Assembly (NCBI GenBank): GCA_905215055.1
Contig: CAJMOH010000002.1
Coordinates: 1 to 64,000, forward strand
Length of the DNA stretch: 64,000 bases
Direction of reading: 5' to 3'
From: an uncultured bacterium
GTDB taxonomy: Bacteria; Bacillota; Clostridia; Oscillospirales; Acutalibacteraceae
Part shown: positions 8,665 to 16,198 of the stretch, piece by piece
How the letters are laid out: the number at the start of each line of letters is the position of its first letter
Position numbering within the stretch: position 1 is the stretch's first letter
Translations under genes and position numbers: made by a program
Notes under the pieces: model-generated
Told to the model about the DNA's origin: nothing
Databases searched by the model: none
Seen by the model: the letters and a program-made list of their open reading frames with translations, nothing else

Positions 8665-9324
8665 TTATTGGTCCATCAATTCCCCGATAGGAGCCATCGT
8701 CAGCTTTTCACCCTCCATAGCCAAGTCGATCATTCGAGGATCCATGGAGAGAGTCTCCAACACTTTGGCGTCCTCATAACACAGGTCTGGAGACACCTCC
8801 ATTCCCAGTAGCGTCCGGCCAATGACCGCTCCTGCCAGGGACGCGCCCAGCACCGAGCTGTGCTCCCCGTCGGCAAAGTACAGTTCCTCCTCTGGATGAG
8901 CAGCCCGTACCGCCTGCCACACCCGTCCCACCGGGCACACGACGGCGCCGGTCAACTTTCCCAGCTCCTCATAGGCCGCACTCATAGTCTCCTGCCCCTG
9001 GGGGTTATTCTTTTCGGTCCAAGTCATGTAAAGATAAGGTTTTGTCTCCTCCGGCAGCAAGGAAATGATCCGCTGCCCAGCGGTGAGCAACGATTCCCGG
9101 CCCGGAAAAGGATGGGCGTTGTGCTGAAGCACCACGGCGTCATAGCGGCCATACAGCAGGTTGTAGTAGGTCTGGGACTGCTCCAGGTGCCAATCCAGCC
9201 CCACGCCGGGATGGGTGAGCATAGTCGTCTCAACCGGTTTACCATGGCTTAGGCAGAAGTGGGCCACCCTGGCCGGGACATAGTGGACAAACGTGTGGCT
9301 GTTTCCGATAAATAAAATCTTCAT
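8665..9324 (-). CDS. SGNH/GDSL-type hydrolase
   Basis: The product opens MKILFIGNSHT, giving block I of the SGNH superfamily with the catalytic Ser at residue 9. The C-terminal catalytic Asp-His pair appears as DGEHSS. At 219 aa it has the usual length for a cytoplasmic SGNH esterase, and no signal peptide is present. A GAGGAGAG SD lies just upstream of the ATG. A promoter TTGATT-N18-TATAGT is visible further upstream on this strand. It is monocistronic and divergent from the MATE gene. The substrate cannot be told from sequence; ester or acetyl removal is the general family activity. Confidence 0.85.
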   Translation of the reverse strand: MKILFIGNSHTFVHYVPARVAHFCLSHGKPVETTMLTHPGVGLDWHLEQSQTYYNLLYGRYDAVVLQHNAHPFPGRESLLTAGQRIISLLPEETKPYLYMTWTEKNNPQGQETMSAAYEELGKLTGAVVCPVGRVWQAVRAAHPEEELYFADGEHSSVLGASLAGAVIGRTLLGMEVSPDLCYEDAKVLETLSMDPRMIDLAMEGEKLTMAPIGELMDQ

Positions 9325-9451
9325 ACGATTTTCTCTCCTCTCGATGGCCTGTACAGTCTTCTTTTTATACTATAACACAGGAATGGAGAAAGAATCAATC
9401 CGTCAAAGAGGGGATTGATAAACAAGACTTTGAATGGGATAACTGAATCTT

Positions 9452-9479
9452 TTGCTCCCATAGATTTTTGTGGTATAAT
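9452..9479 (+). promoter_or_regulatory. Promoter of the 9529 MATE gene
   Basis: TTGCTC at 9452-9457 and TATAAT at 9474-9479 with a 16-base spacer. The start codon follows about 50 bases later with AAGGAAGG as SD. Confidence 0.7.
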
Positions 9480-9528
9480 GTGCTAAATAAAAATCTTTGG
9501 GGAAGTAAAGGAAGGATGAACACTACTT

Positions 9529-10947
9529 ATGTCAGGAAAACTTACCAACCTGTTTTCTGCCCAGGACATGACCCAGGGCAGTCCAGCTGCAAACCTGCTC
9601 CGCTTCTCAGTGCCTCTACTCATCGGCAATTTAGCCCAGCAGCTATACTCCACAGTGGACTCCATTGTGATAGGAGCGTATGTGGGTGATGGAGCTCTAG
9701 CGGCTGTGGGAGCCAGCGGTCCTATCTTAAACCTACTGCTGGTGCTGTTCATGGGCATCTCTGTGGGAGCAAGCGTCATGGTCAGTCAGTATTTTGGAGC
9801 AAAGGACCGTGATCGGCTGGAAGCCACTGTTGGCACCACCATCACTGCCACCATAGTCTCCTCCATTTTCATCATGATCGTTGGTCCTCTGATCACCCGT
9901 CCAGTGATGACCGCCTTAGGCACTCCGGAGGAAATTCACGAGATGTCCTGCACCTACCTTGTGATCCTCTTTGGAGGCATTATAGGCTGCGCATTTTACA
10001 ACATTCTTGCCGGCGTGCTGCGGGGACTGGGAGATTCTGTCATGCCGGTGATCTTTCTCATTATCGCTTGCCTGCTGAACATCGTGCTGGATGTTTGGTT
10101 TGTGGCAGGGTTCCATTGGAATGTGGCTGGTGTGGCGATTGCCACTATTATCTCCCAGATAGTATCCGGCGGATTGTGCTTAATCCGCCTACTATGGATG
10201 CGGGATGTGCTGACAGTAAAGCCCTCCTACCTGTGGCCCCGGGCCAAATACTTAAAGCAGCTCATCAAACTGGGGTTACCCAGCGGGCTGACCCAGGCTA
10301 TTTTTTCCTTTGCCATGATCATTGTCCAGTCTTTGACCAACTCCTTTGGCACAGTGGTCATCGCTGCTAACACGGCCGTCATGCGCGTGGACGGCTTTGC
10401 CATGATGCCCAACTTCACCTTTGGCACCACCATGACTACCTACACCGGCCAAAACATTGGTGCTGGCAAGCTGGACCGGTGCGTGAAAGGAACCAAGGCT
10501 GGGCTGAAAATCGGCTTGACCGTGTCAATAATACTGGTAGCCCTGATTTTAATCTTCGGGCCCTACTTGGTTGAAATGTTTACTTCTACTCCGGAGGTTA
10601 TTTCCACCGGTGTACGAATGATGCGAATCCTGGCGGTGGGATACATTGCAATGGGTATCACCCAGATTCTCTCCGGCGTGATGCGGGGCGCTGGAGATAC
10701 CATGACCCCCATGTGGATCTCTATCATCACCACGGTAATCATCCGGGTACCCGTGGCCTATGGCTTGGAATTCCTCACCCGTCCCGAAGGAGGGGCTATG
10801 GGTTCCGGCTCCCCGGACCCCTTGTTCATTTCCCTGCTCATCAGCTGGGTAATGGGTGCGATCCTCACTTCCATCGCCTACCGTATGGGCCGCTGGAAAA
10901 AGAAGTCCATCATCAAGCAAGAAACCGTTCAAAAAGAACATTCCTAA
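9529..10947 (+). CDS. MATE family multidrug/Na+ antiporter
   Basis: The 472-residue product has the MATE layout of about 12 hydrophobic helices in two halves. The hallmark first-helix region reads FSVPLLIGNLAQQLYSTVDSIVIGAYVG, here quoted only to VD (first 17 residues), and the second half begins IKLGLPSGLTQAIF. Family members export cationic drugs, toxins or metabolites in exchange for Na+ or H+ across the cytoplasmic membrane. The length is full and no frameshift is seen. It stands alone behind its own promoter. It is one of four MATE genes or pseudogenes in this window (also 16199, 50680 and 57586). The substrate is unknown. Confidence 0.9.
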   Translation: MSGKLTNLFSAQDMTQGSPAANLLRFSVPLLIGNLAQQLYSTVDSIVIGAYVGDGALAAVGASGPILNLLLVLFMGISVGASVMVSQYFGAKDRDRLEATVGTTITATIVSSIFIMIVGPLITRPVMTALGTPEEIHEMSCTYLVILFGGIIGCAFYNILAGVLRGLGDSVMPVIFLIIACLLNIVLDVWFVAGFHWNVAGVAIATIISQIVSGGLCLIRLLWMRDVLTVKPSYLWPRAKYLKQLIKLGLPSGLTQAIFSFAMIIVQSLTNSFGTVVIAANTAVMRVDGFAMMPNFTFGTTMTTYTGQNIGAGKLDRCVKGTKAGLKIGLTVSIILVALILIFGPYLVEMFTSTPEVISTGVRMMRILAVGYIAMGITQILSGVMRGAGDTMTPMWISIITTVIIRVPVAYGLEFLTRPEGGAMGSGSPDPLFISLLISWVMGAILTSIAYRMGRWKKKSIIKQETVQKEHS

Positions 10948-10959
10948 TGTGTGCTGCCC

Positions 10960-11112
10960 TAGCATGATCGCTATACTGCTTCCGCTCTTTCCCCACCGTT
11001 GATTTCCAGCTTTTGGATATCTCAAAGGCCACGGAGCCGGTGTTCAGCACCAACATCTGATAGAAATCGTCCACCCGGCGGACCTTCCCGGTCCGGGTGA
11101 CGTACTCCCTAG
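10960..11112 (-). pseudogene. Remnant of an element protein, duplicated at 32027-32168
   Basis: On this strand the segment reads EYVTRTGKVRRVDDFYQML and continues into a frame broken by one missing base (GAGATATCC here, GAGGATATCC in the other copy). With the base restored it ends EINGGERAEAV and a stop. The upstream edge of both copies falls at a CTCCC(C)TAGG sequence. No function is assigned. Confidence 0.6.
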
Positions 11113-11636
11113 GGGATGCCTGCCAGCTCTCTTTCCAACCTGAAATAAGTGACAGGAACCCGTTGTCCCGACTGGAAGCCGTTCAGCCTGTGGCGGATCA
11201 GCTCTTGCTGGTCGGTTCCCAGGGGCCACCCGGGCCGCCAGCAGTTGCTCCGAGAGTCTCCACCTCAATGCCTCCGACTCTTGGAATACTGTCCGGTACT
11301 ACCGTGTACTTCCTTGGACTCTTATCGTGTGGCAAATGCGTTCTCCATGGGCAAATCTCCAATTAATGGTCCGCTTACGTTTTTTTGAAATAATCCCCCC
11401 TGATGTAGAAAAAAGGAAATACTACATCAGGGGGGATTATCCATTGTCCATTTTTGTGGACCAATTCATGTTCTGGGTACGGCTTTTCTTTTTTCCAAAA
11501 GTTTGGGACACCAAACCATTCCAGCTGATGGTTCACTCGTATGGTTTAGTTTTTCCGGGTACCCCACCTGTTGCGCAGCCCGTTCGCCTGTGGTATCATC
11601 ATCTCTAGAAAGAAACACGAAAAGGGGTGGACCACT
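11113..11636. other. Intergenic stretch with degraded sequence and one long inverted repeat
   Basis: I find no intact gene here. On the minus strand a fragment reads IRHRLNGFQSGQRVPVTYF, which I cannot assign. The only strong structure is the perfect inverted repeat at 11390-11440, listed separately. This looks like decayed mobile DNA between the MATE gene and the macro-domain operon. Confidence 0.5.
11390..11440. repeat. Perfect 19-bp inverted repeat
   Basis: Arm ATAATCCCCCCTGATGTAG (11390-11408) and its exact complement (11422-11440) flank a 13-base A-rich loop. Neither side carries the T-run expected of an intrinsic terminator, so it may be a transposon-derived hairpin or a transcript-processing structure. 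Confidence 0.8.
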
Positions 11637-11642
11637 GTGCCA

Positions 11643-11831
11643 ATGAATCAAAGAGAAAGAGAACAGTTCTATCTCTCCCAGGCCAGAGAATTGGGCCAGC
11701 AGCTAGGTGACTCTCCAGAGCTGGCTCAGTTGTGTCGTGCGGCGTATGAGGACTACCGTCAGGGTTTGCTCTCCGGAACCGCCTACGATAAAATCCAAGC
11801 TCTTTGCGCCGATCTTGCCCATCCCCACTGA
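11643..11831 (+). CDS. Small hypothetical protein upstream of macro-domain gene
   Basis: A 62-residue product starting MNQREREQFYL, rich in Glu, Gln and Leu and probably all-helical, with no membrane segment. The start could also be the GTG at 11637 behind AGGGGTGG. It ends 21 bases before the macro-domain start, so the two are likely co-transcribed. I do not recognise the family. Confidence 0.6.
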   Translation: MNQREREQFYLSQARELGQQLGDSPELAQLCRAAYEDYRQGLLSGTAYDKIQALCADLAHPH

Positions 11832-11852
11832 CCGCCGAAAGGAAGAAATCCT

Positions 11853-12395
11853 ATGCCGTTTCAAATTATCCGCGGAGATATCACAAAGCTACATGTGGAC
11901 GCCATTGTCAATGCGGCCAACAACAGCCTGCTGGGAGGCGGTGGCGTAGACGGAGCCATCCACCGAGCTGCCGGTCCGGAACTTTTAGCCCAGTGCCGTA
12001 CCCTGGGAGGTTGTGAAACAGGCCAAGCCAAACTCACCCTTGGCTACCTTCTACCCGCCAAGTATGTGATTCACACAGTGGGGCCTATCTGGCGAGGAGG
12101 CAATCACGGAGAGCGGCAGCTGCTCATCGCCTGCTATCGAAGCTCTCTGGAGCTGGCTGTGGCTCATCACTGCAAGAGCGTTGCCTTTCCCCTAATCTCC
12201 TCCGGAGTCTACGGCTACCCCAAGGACCAGGCACTGAAGGTGGCGGTGGAAACCATCGAGGACTTTCTGCTGGAGCACGACATGGAGGTCACCCTGGTGA
12301 TCTTTGACCAGGAAACCTGGTATTTGGCCAAGGAAAAATTTGGAGAATTGATGGACACGATTCACATAGGAAAGGAAACTTACTATGACCAATGA
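11853..12395 (+). CDS. Macro-domain protein, likely O-acetyl-ADP-ribose deacetylase / ADP-ribose hydrolase
   Basis: The N-terminus reads [20 protein letters not shown] and is followed by [21 protein letters not shown], the signature of YmdB-type macro domains. The Asn and the Gly-rich loop bind ADP-ribose. SSGVYGYP is the second conserved loop. Family members remove acetyl from O-acetyl-ADP-ribose or ADP-ribose from protein in the cytoplasm. At 180 aa the length is normal. It overlaps the next gene by 11 bases, indicating coupling to the DUF2200 protein. Confidence 0.9.
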   Translation: MPFQIIRGDITKLHVDAIVNAANNSLLGGGGVDGAIHRAAGPELLAQCRTLGGCETGQAKLTLGYLLPAKYVIHTVGPIWRGGNHGERQLLIACYRSSLELAVAHHCKSVAFPLISSGVYGYPKDQALKVAVETIEDFLLEHDMEVTLVIFDQETWYLAKEKFGELMDTIHIGKETYYDQ

Positions 12396-12735
12396 AAAAG
12401 TCTTTCAAATGAAACTGAAAAAGATATACCCTCTTCTGGTGGCCAAAGCAGAGAAAAAAGGCCGTACCCGGTCGGAGGTGGATCAGGTCACCTGCTGGCT
12501 CACTGGGTACAGTCAGGAAGAGTTGAACCCTTTGGTGGAAAGCGGCATCACCTACGGAGATTTCTTCCGAAATGCCCCTGCTCCCAACCCAAACCGGAAG
12601 TTGATCACCGGATCCATCTGCGGAGTAAAGGTAGAGACCATTGAAGACCCGCTGATGCAGGAAATCCGTTACCTGGACAAGCTGGTGGATGAGTTGGCCA
12701 AGGGCAAGGCCATGGAAAAGGTGTTGCGAAAATAA
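12385..12735 (+). CDS. DUF2200-family protein
   Basis: A 116-residue soluble protein with [32 protein letters not shown] and ITYGDFF, as I recall for DUF2200 proteins. The family has no established biochemical role. Its start lies inside the end of the macro-domain gene and a strong terminator follows, so the operon is the small 11643 ORF, the macro gene and this one. Confidence 0.75.
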   Translation: MTNEKVFQMKLKKIYPLLVAKAEKKGRTRSEVDQVTCWLTGYSQEELNPLVESGITYGDFFRNAPAPNPNRKLITGSICGVKVETIEDPLMQEIRYLDKLVDELAKGKAMEKVLRK

Positions 12736-12743
12736 GACAGTCT

Positions 12744-12778
12744 AAAAGGGATGGGACGAGGTTGTCTCATCCCTTTTT
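12744..12778 (+). terminator. Intrinsic terminator after the macro-domain operon
   Basis: AAAAGGGATGGGAC and GTCTCATCCC form a 10-bp stem with a short loop, followed by TTTTT. Confidence 0.9.
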
Positions 12779-12870
12779 CTATGTCCTTGGCCAGCCTGGG
12801 ACAGGAAACATAACCTTCCCTGACCCAACCAAGATGCGCAATCATTTCTCAGAAAATGCCATTTTCTTTC

Positions 12871-12920
12871 TTGACATTTTCAAATAAGACTTTATAATTC
12901 AACTGGTAGTACCAGTTGAA
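12871..12920 (+). promoter_or_regulatory. lrgA operon promoter with GntR-type operator
   Basis: TTGACA (12871-12876), a 16-base spacer and TATAAT (12893-12898) form a near-consensus promoter. Directly overlapping the expected transcription start lies a 23-bp perfect palindrome at 12898-12920, arms TTCAACTGGTA/TACCAGTTGAA around a single G. Its TGGT-NNN-ACCA core is the operator type bound by FadR/PdhR-class GntR repressors, and such a regulator is encoded at 14615 in the same operon. This strongly suggests autorepression. Confidence 0.85.
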
Positions 12921-12933
12921 AGAAGGAACGCTT

Positions 12934-13305
12934 GTGAAATTTACCAAACAGTTCAGCATTATTTTACTCATCACATTTTTGGGAGAACTGCTCCATATAC
13001 TCATTCCGCTGCCCATTCCGGCCAGTGTGTATGGTTTGGTGTTGATGTTGATTGCGCTGCGATCCGGTCTCGTGAAAGTAGAGCACGTCAAAGAGACCGC
13101 TGTTTTCCTGATTGAAATTATGCCGGTCATGTTTATTCCGGCGGGGGCAGGACTTTTGGAATCCTGGGGCGTGTTACAGCCCATTTGGCTGCCGGTATGT
13201 ATCATTACCGTTGCCACCACCGTGATCGTCATGGCTGCGACTGGTCGCGTGACACAGGCAATTATCCGGGCTGAGAAAAAGAAAAAGGAAGGAAAGCAGG
13301 CGTAA
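12934..13305 (+). CDS. lrgA: LrgA/CidA-type holin-like membrane protein
   Basis: The start is GTG 12934, six bases after AGAAGGA; the TTG at 12916 lies inside the operator palindrome. The 123-residue product has four hydrophobic helices and the family phrase LPIPASVYGLVLM. LrgA partners with LrgB. The pair is described as murein-hydrolase modulators in staphylococci, and in some Bacillus relatives as a pyruvate facilitator. The PdhR-like operator in front favours a pyruvate or other small-acid link here, which is inference. It is followed two bases later by lrgB. Confidence 0.85.
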   Translation: MKFTKQFSIILLITFLGELLHILIPLPIPASVYGLVLMLIALRSGLVKVEHVKETAVFLIEIMPVMFIPAGAGLLESWGVLQPIWLPVCIITVATTVIVMAATGRVTQAIIRAEKKKKEGKQA

Positions 13306-13307
13306 AA

Positions 13308-13991
13308 GTGTTTACAAATTCTCTATTTTTTGGTGCGGCAATCAGTTTATTGGCCTATGAAGTTGGTCTTTTATTGCGGAAAAAGTTTAAAAAGGCAATT
13401 TTTAACCCCCTGCTGATCGGCATTCTGTGCGTTATTGGGGTGTTGTCCATTTTCCATATCGAGTATGACAGCTACAACGTGGGCGGTCAATATATCAGTT
13501 ACCTGTTAACGCCAGCCACAGTTTGTCTGGCTGTTCCGCTCTATGAACAGCTTTCCCTTTTAAAGAAGAATCTTGTGGCCGTGGCAGCAGGCATTGTCTC
13601 CGGTGTGTTGGCAAGTATGGTCAGCGTGCTGCTTTTGTGCAAACTTTTCCAGCTTTCCCACGAAAAGTATGTGACACTGCTGCCCAAATCCATCACCACT
13701 GCTATCGGCATGGGGGTATCGGAAGAACTGGGCGGAATTGTGACTATCACCGTTGCGGTCATTATTATTACCGGTGTGCTGGGCAGCGTCATTGGGGAAA
13801 TCGTTTGCAAGCTGTTCCGGATTCAAGAACCCATTGCCAAAGGTCTGGCGCTGGGTACCGCGGCACATGCCATCGGAACCTCCAAAGCCATGGAGATGGG
13901 TCCAGTTGAGGGAGCAATGAGCAGTCTGGCCATTGCAGTCGCCGGTCTTTTGACTGTGGTCAGCGCCTCTGTATTTGCGCAATTTATGTGA
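13308..13991 (+). CDS. lrgB: LrgB-family membrane protein
   Basis: A 227-residue protein of 6-7 helices beginning at GTG after GGAAGGAAAG. The conserved LrgB stretch reads LLPKSITTAIGMGVSEELGG, and GTAAHAIGTSKAMEMG follows later. It forms the functional pair with lrgA. The next gene's frame begins four bases before this stop, and its best start (14012) follows closely, so the operon is tightly packed. Confidence 0.9.
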   Translation: MFTNSLFFGAAISLLAYEVGLLLRKKFKKAIFNPLLIGILCVIGVLSIFHIEYDSYNVGGQYISYLLTPATVCLAVPLYEQLSLLKKNLVAVAAGIVSGVLASMVSVLLLCKLFQLSHEKYVTLLPKSITTAIGMGVSEELGGIVTITVAVIIITGVLGSVIGEIVCKLFRIQEPIAKGLALGTAAHAIGTSKAMEMGPVEGAMSSLAIAVAGLLTVVSASVFAQFM

Positions 13992-14011
13992 TTGAAATGA
14001 GGGATCGCATG

Positions 14012-14596
14012 ATGGAGAACTTTATTATTACCATTGGCAGACAGGCCGGCAGCGGCGGACGGGAAATCGGCATGCGTCTGGCCCAGCGGCTGGGCATCCC
14101 CTACTATGGGCGGCAAGAACTGATGCAGATCGCAAAAGGAACGCCGGATTATGAAGAGGTCCAGTCCTTTTACGAGGAACAGCCAGTGAACAGCTTGCTC
14201 TACGCCCTTGCAACGATCAACTCCGAAGAGGATATGGGGCGCATCCCCTTCCGGCGCATTCAGCAGCTGTGCGGCAAAACCTCCTGTGTATTGATCGGCC
14301 GCTGCGGCGGATATATCTTCCGGGGGCAAGAGGGGGCTGTCAGTATTTTTCTCCACGCTGATGAGGACATTCGGGCCCAGCGGACGATGCAGGACTACGG
14401 TCTGTCGCTGAAAAAAGCAATGGAGCAAAACCAGAAAACGGATAGTGCCCGCGCGGCTTTTCACAGATACTACACTCGAGAGGAATGGGGCGCCTCAGCC
14501 CACTATGACCTCTGCCTGGATAGCGGGATCTTAGGGGTAGAAGGTACCGTAGAGGTGATTCTAGCCTACCTAAAGATCCGGGGCATCGTCCAATAA
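14012..14596 (+). CDS. Cytidylate-kinase-like P-loop protein
   Basis: I choose ATG 14012, 7 bases after GAGGGA; an ATG at 14009 is also possible. The product begins MENFIITIGRQAGSGGREIG, whose GRQAGSGG matches the modified P-loop of the cytidylate-kinase-like family that includes the 15574 gene. VLIGRCGGYIF follows in the middle. Members are common in Clostridia, often near transporters or regulators, and their true substrate is not settled. At 194 aa it is normal length. It sits between lrgB and gntR in one operon. Confidence 0.8.
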   Translation: MENFIITIGRQAGSGGREIGMRLAQRLGIPYYGRQELMQIAKGTPDYEEVQSFYEEQPVNSLLYALATINSEEDMGRIPFRRIQQLCGKTSCVLIGRCGGYIFRGQEGAVSIFLHADEDIRAQRTMQDYGLSLKKAMEQNQKTDSARAAFHRYYTREEWGASAHYDLCLDSGILGVEGTVEVILAYLKIRGIVQ

Positions 14597-14614
14597 CGAT
14601 GGGCAGGTGAGATT

Positions 14615-15340
14615 GTGGACACTGAATATCAAAAGGAAAAAGCATACGTTACGGTTATCGCGTACATCAAGCAACTGGTGCAAGACGGACAACTGGCATT
14701 TGGCGGCAAACTGCCCTCTGAACGAGAAATGATGGCAACTCTGGGACTGGGACGCAACTCTATCCGGGAGGCGCTGCGCACCCTAGAAAACATGGGATTG
14801 ATCTCCTGTGTCCATGGCAAGGGAAACTTTCTGGTCAACCAGATCGGCGAGAGTTTCAGCAGTGTTTTTTCCATGCTGCTGTTTTTAAAACAGAGCAACT
14901 TCGATGAGGTACAGCAGCTTCGTCGAGGACTGGAAATGCAATCCTTACTCTTGGCTATCCAAACGTCAGATTGCACCACAGCCGCAGCCCAGGCCCAATG
15001 GCGTCAGACTCTGGAACCCCTAGGCAAACTGGTGGAAAGCATGCGACAAGCCACCGGCCACAAGCGGGTCACACTGGATTCCGCTTTTCACGAAGCGCTC
15101 ATCCAGTGCAGCGCAAACCGGCTTTTTGCGGTCCTGCAAAAAGCCGTCTCCAGTCTCTGCGAGGCAGCCATTGAAAATGTTTTGACCGCCGCCACTGATG
15201 CCCAATGGCAAACACTGGTGGACTGCCACGAAACCATTTACCAATCCTTACTCAACCGGGATGCACAGGCCGGCATGGCTGCCATCGATCAGCACTATAC
15301 CCAGCCTTTTTCAGACAGCCTGAACACTCCTCTAGGGTAA
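14615..15340 (+). CDS. GntR/FadR-family transcriptional regulator
   Basis: The GTG start follows a GGCAGGTGAG SD. Residues 1-75 form a winged helix with LPSEREMMATLGLGRNSIRE and LENMGLISCVHGKGNF, the GntR signature. The remaining part is an all-helical FCD-type domain with LRRGLEMQSLLLA and FHEALIQ, where a small acid and a metal usually bind. FadR/PdhR-type members bind TGGT-NNN-ACCA palindromes, and such a site overlaps the promoter of this very operon (12898-12920). It is therefore the likely repressor of lrgAB and itself; ligand unknown. Confidence 0.9.
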   Translation: MDTEYQKEKAYVTVIAYIKQLVQDGQLAFGGKLPSEREMMATLGLGRNSIREALRTLENMGLISCVHGKGNFLVNQIGESFSSVFSMLLFLKQSNFDEVQQLRRGLEMQSLLLAIQTSDCTTAAAQAQWRQTLEPLGKLVESMRQATGHKRVTLDSAFHEALIQCSANRLFAVLQKAVSSLCEAAIENVLTAATDAQWQTLVDCHETIYQSLLNRDAQAGMAAIDQHYTQPFSDSLNTPLG

Positions 15341-15427
15341 CCTTCCGGAGAACAGCCGGAAAATTTCCCAGTAGGTGGTTAGTTGATACCACCCCAACGC
15401 AAACCGGTATTTGAAAAAACCATGGTG

Positions 15428-15456
15428 TTGACAAGGAACTGAAACCATGGTATAAA
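15428..15456 (+). promoter_or_regulatory. Promoter between two ACCATGGT palindromes
   Basis: TTGACA (15428-15433), a 17-base spacer and TATAAA (15451-15456) form a strong promoter. AAACCATGGT occurs twice, once just upstream of the -35 box and once within the spacer up to the -10 box. This looks like a paired operator for an unidentified regulator. Confidence 0.8.
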
Positions 15457-15469
15457 TAAGTCGTTCATC

Positions 15470-15554
15470 GGAGGGTGAGCAACACGTATGAAGTTGCGAG
15501 CTGGATAAGATGGCAGGTGGAATTCCTGCTTCTCTTATCCAGCTCTATTTTTTT
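15470..15554 (+). promoter_or_regulatory. Leader mini-ORF and intrinsic terminator (attenuator layout)
   Basis: Between the promoter and the 15574 gene, a GGAGGGTGAG is followed by ATG AAG TTG CGA GCT GGA TAA (15488-15508), a possible six-residue peptide MKLRAG. Its last codons lie inside the left arm (15498-15510) of a perfect 13-bp stem whose right arm is 15533-15545, followed by TATTTTTTT. An inner GCAGG/CCTGC stem extends it. Translation of the mini-ORF would overlap terminator formation, as in attenuated resistance operons. Confidence 0.65.
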
Positions 15555-15573
15555 GCAGCAAAGGAGGAACCTA

Positions 15574-16188
15574 ATGAACATTATTACAATCAGCAGAGAG
15601 TTCGGCAGCGGCGGACGAGAGGTAGGTAAGCGTCTGGCGGATGCTCTGGGGTACGGGTATTACGACCGGGAGATACTTACCGCTATGGCCCAGTCCACCG
15701 AAATGGAAGAATCTTATTTAGAGCAGATCCTGGAGCGGGGCGCTGCAACACCCCAGTATCCTCTTATTTTGGGAAGGACCCTGTCTCAGGTCTCCTATGT
15801 TTCCAATCTATCCACAACCTTGCTGGCAAAGCAAACAGAACTGATCAAAAAGATTTCTCAAAAAGGCAACTGCGTCATTATAGGACGCAACGCCAATGTG
15901 ATCCTGGCTGAGCAGCACCCACTGCGGATTTTTGTGTACGCCCAGGTGGAATCCCGTATTCAGCGCTGCAGGGAACGAGAAACGGAAAACATGAACCGCT
16001 CTGATAAAGAATACGAAAAGCAGATCAAAGAGGTGGACAAGCTCCGCGCTAAGAACCACGATTTTCTGTGTTCTTACCGTTGGGGCGACATGCGAGGGTA
16101 TGACCTTTGCTTGAATACCAGTTATCTGGAAATCAAAAAGATCATTCCCGCTGTGGCGCAGTACGCAACCCAATGGTTTGGAAAATAA
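15574..16188 (+). CDS. Cytidylate-kinase-like P-loop protein, second copy
   Basis: ATG 15574 follows AAGGAGG at 7 bases; a longer GTG-initiated frame from 15475 runs through the terminator hairpin and is rejected. The product starts MNIITISREFGSGGREVGKR, a P-loop of the same type as the 14012 protein, with VIIGRNANVIL and a basic segment IQRCRERETENMNRSDKEYE in the middle. It ends with RWGDMRGYDLCLNTSYLEI, typical of the family. Substrate unknown. It overlaps the frame of the downstream MATE pseudogene and forms an operon with it. Confidence 0.85.
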   Translation: MNIITISREFGSGGREVGKRLADALGYGYYDREILTAMAQSTEMEESYLEQILERGAATPQYPLILGRTLSQVSYVSNLSTTLLAKQTELIKKISQKGNCVIIGRNANVILAEQHPLRIFVYAQVESRIQRCRERETENMNRSDKEYEKQIKEVDKLRAKNHDFLCSYRWGDMRGYDLCLNTSYLEIKKIIPAVAQYATQWFGK

Positions 16189-16198
16189 GGAGGACTCC

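Noticed and set aside
15475..15573. GTG-initiated N-terminal extension of the kinase-like protein
   Set aside because: It would read through the 13-bp terminator stem and adds a sequence absent from the paralogue at 14012; ATG 15574 has an ideal SD.
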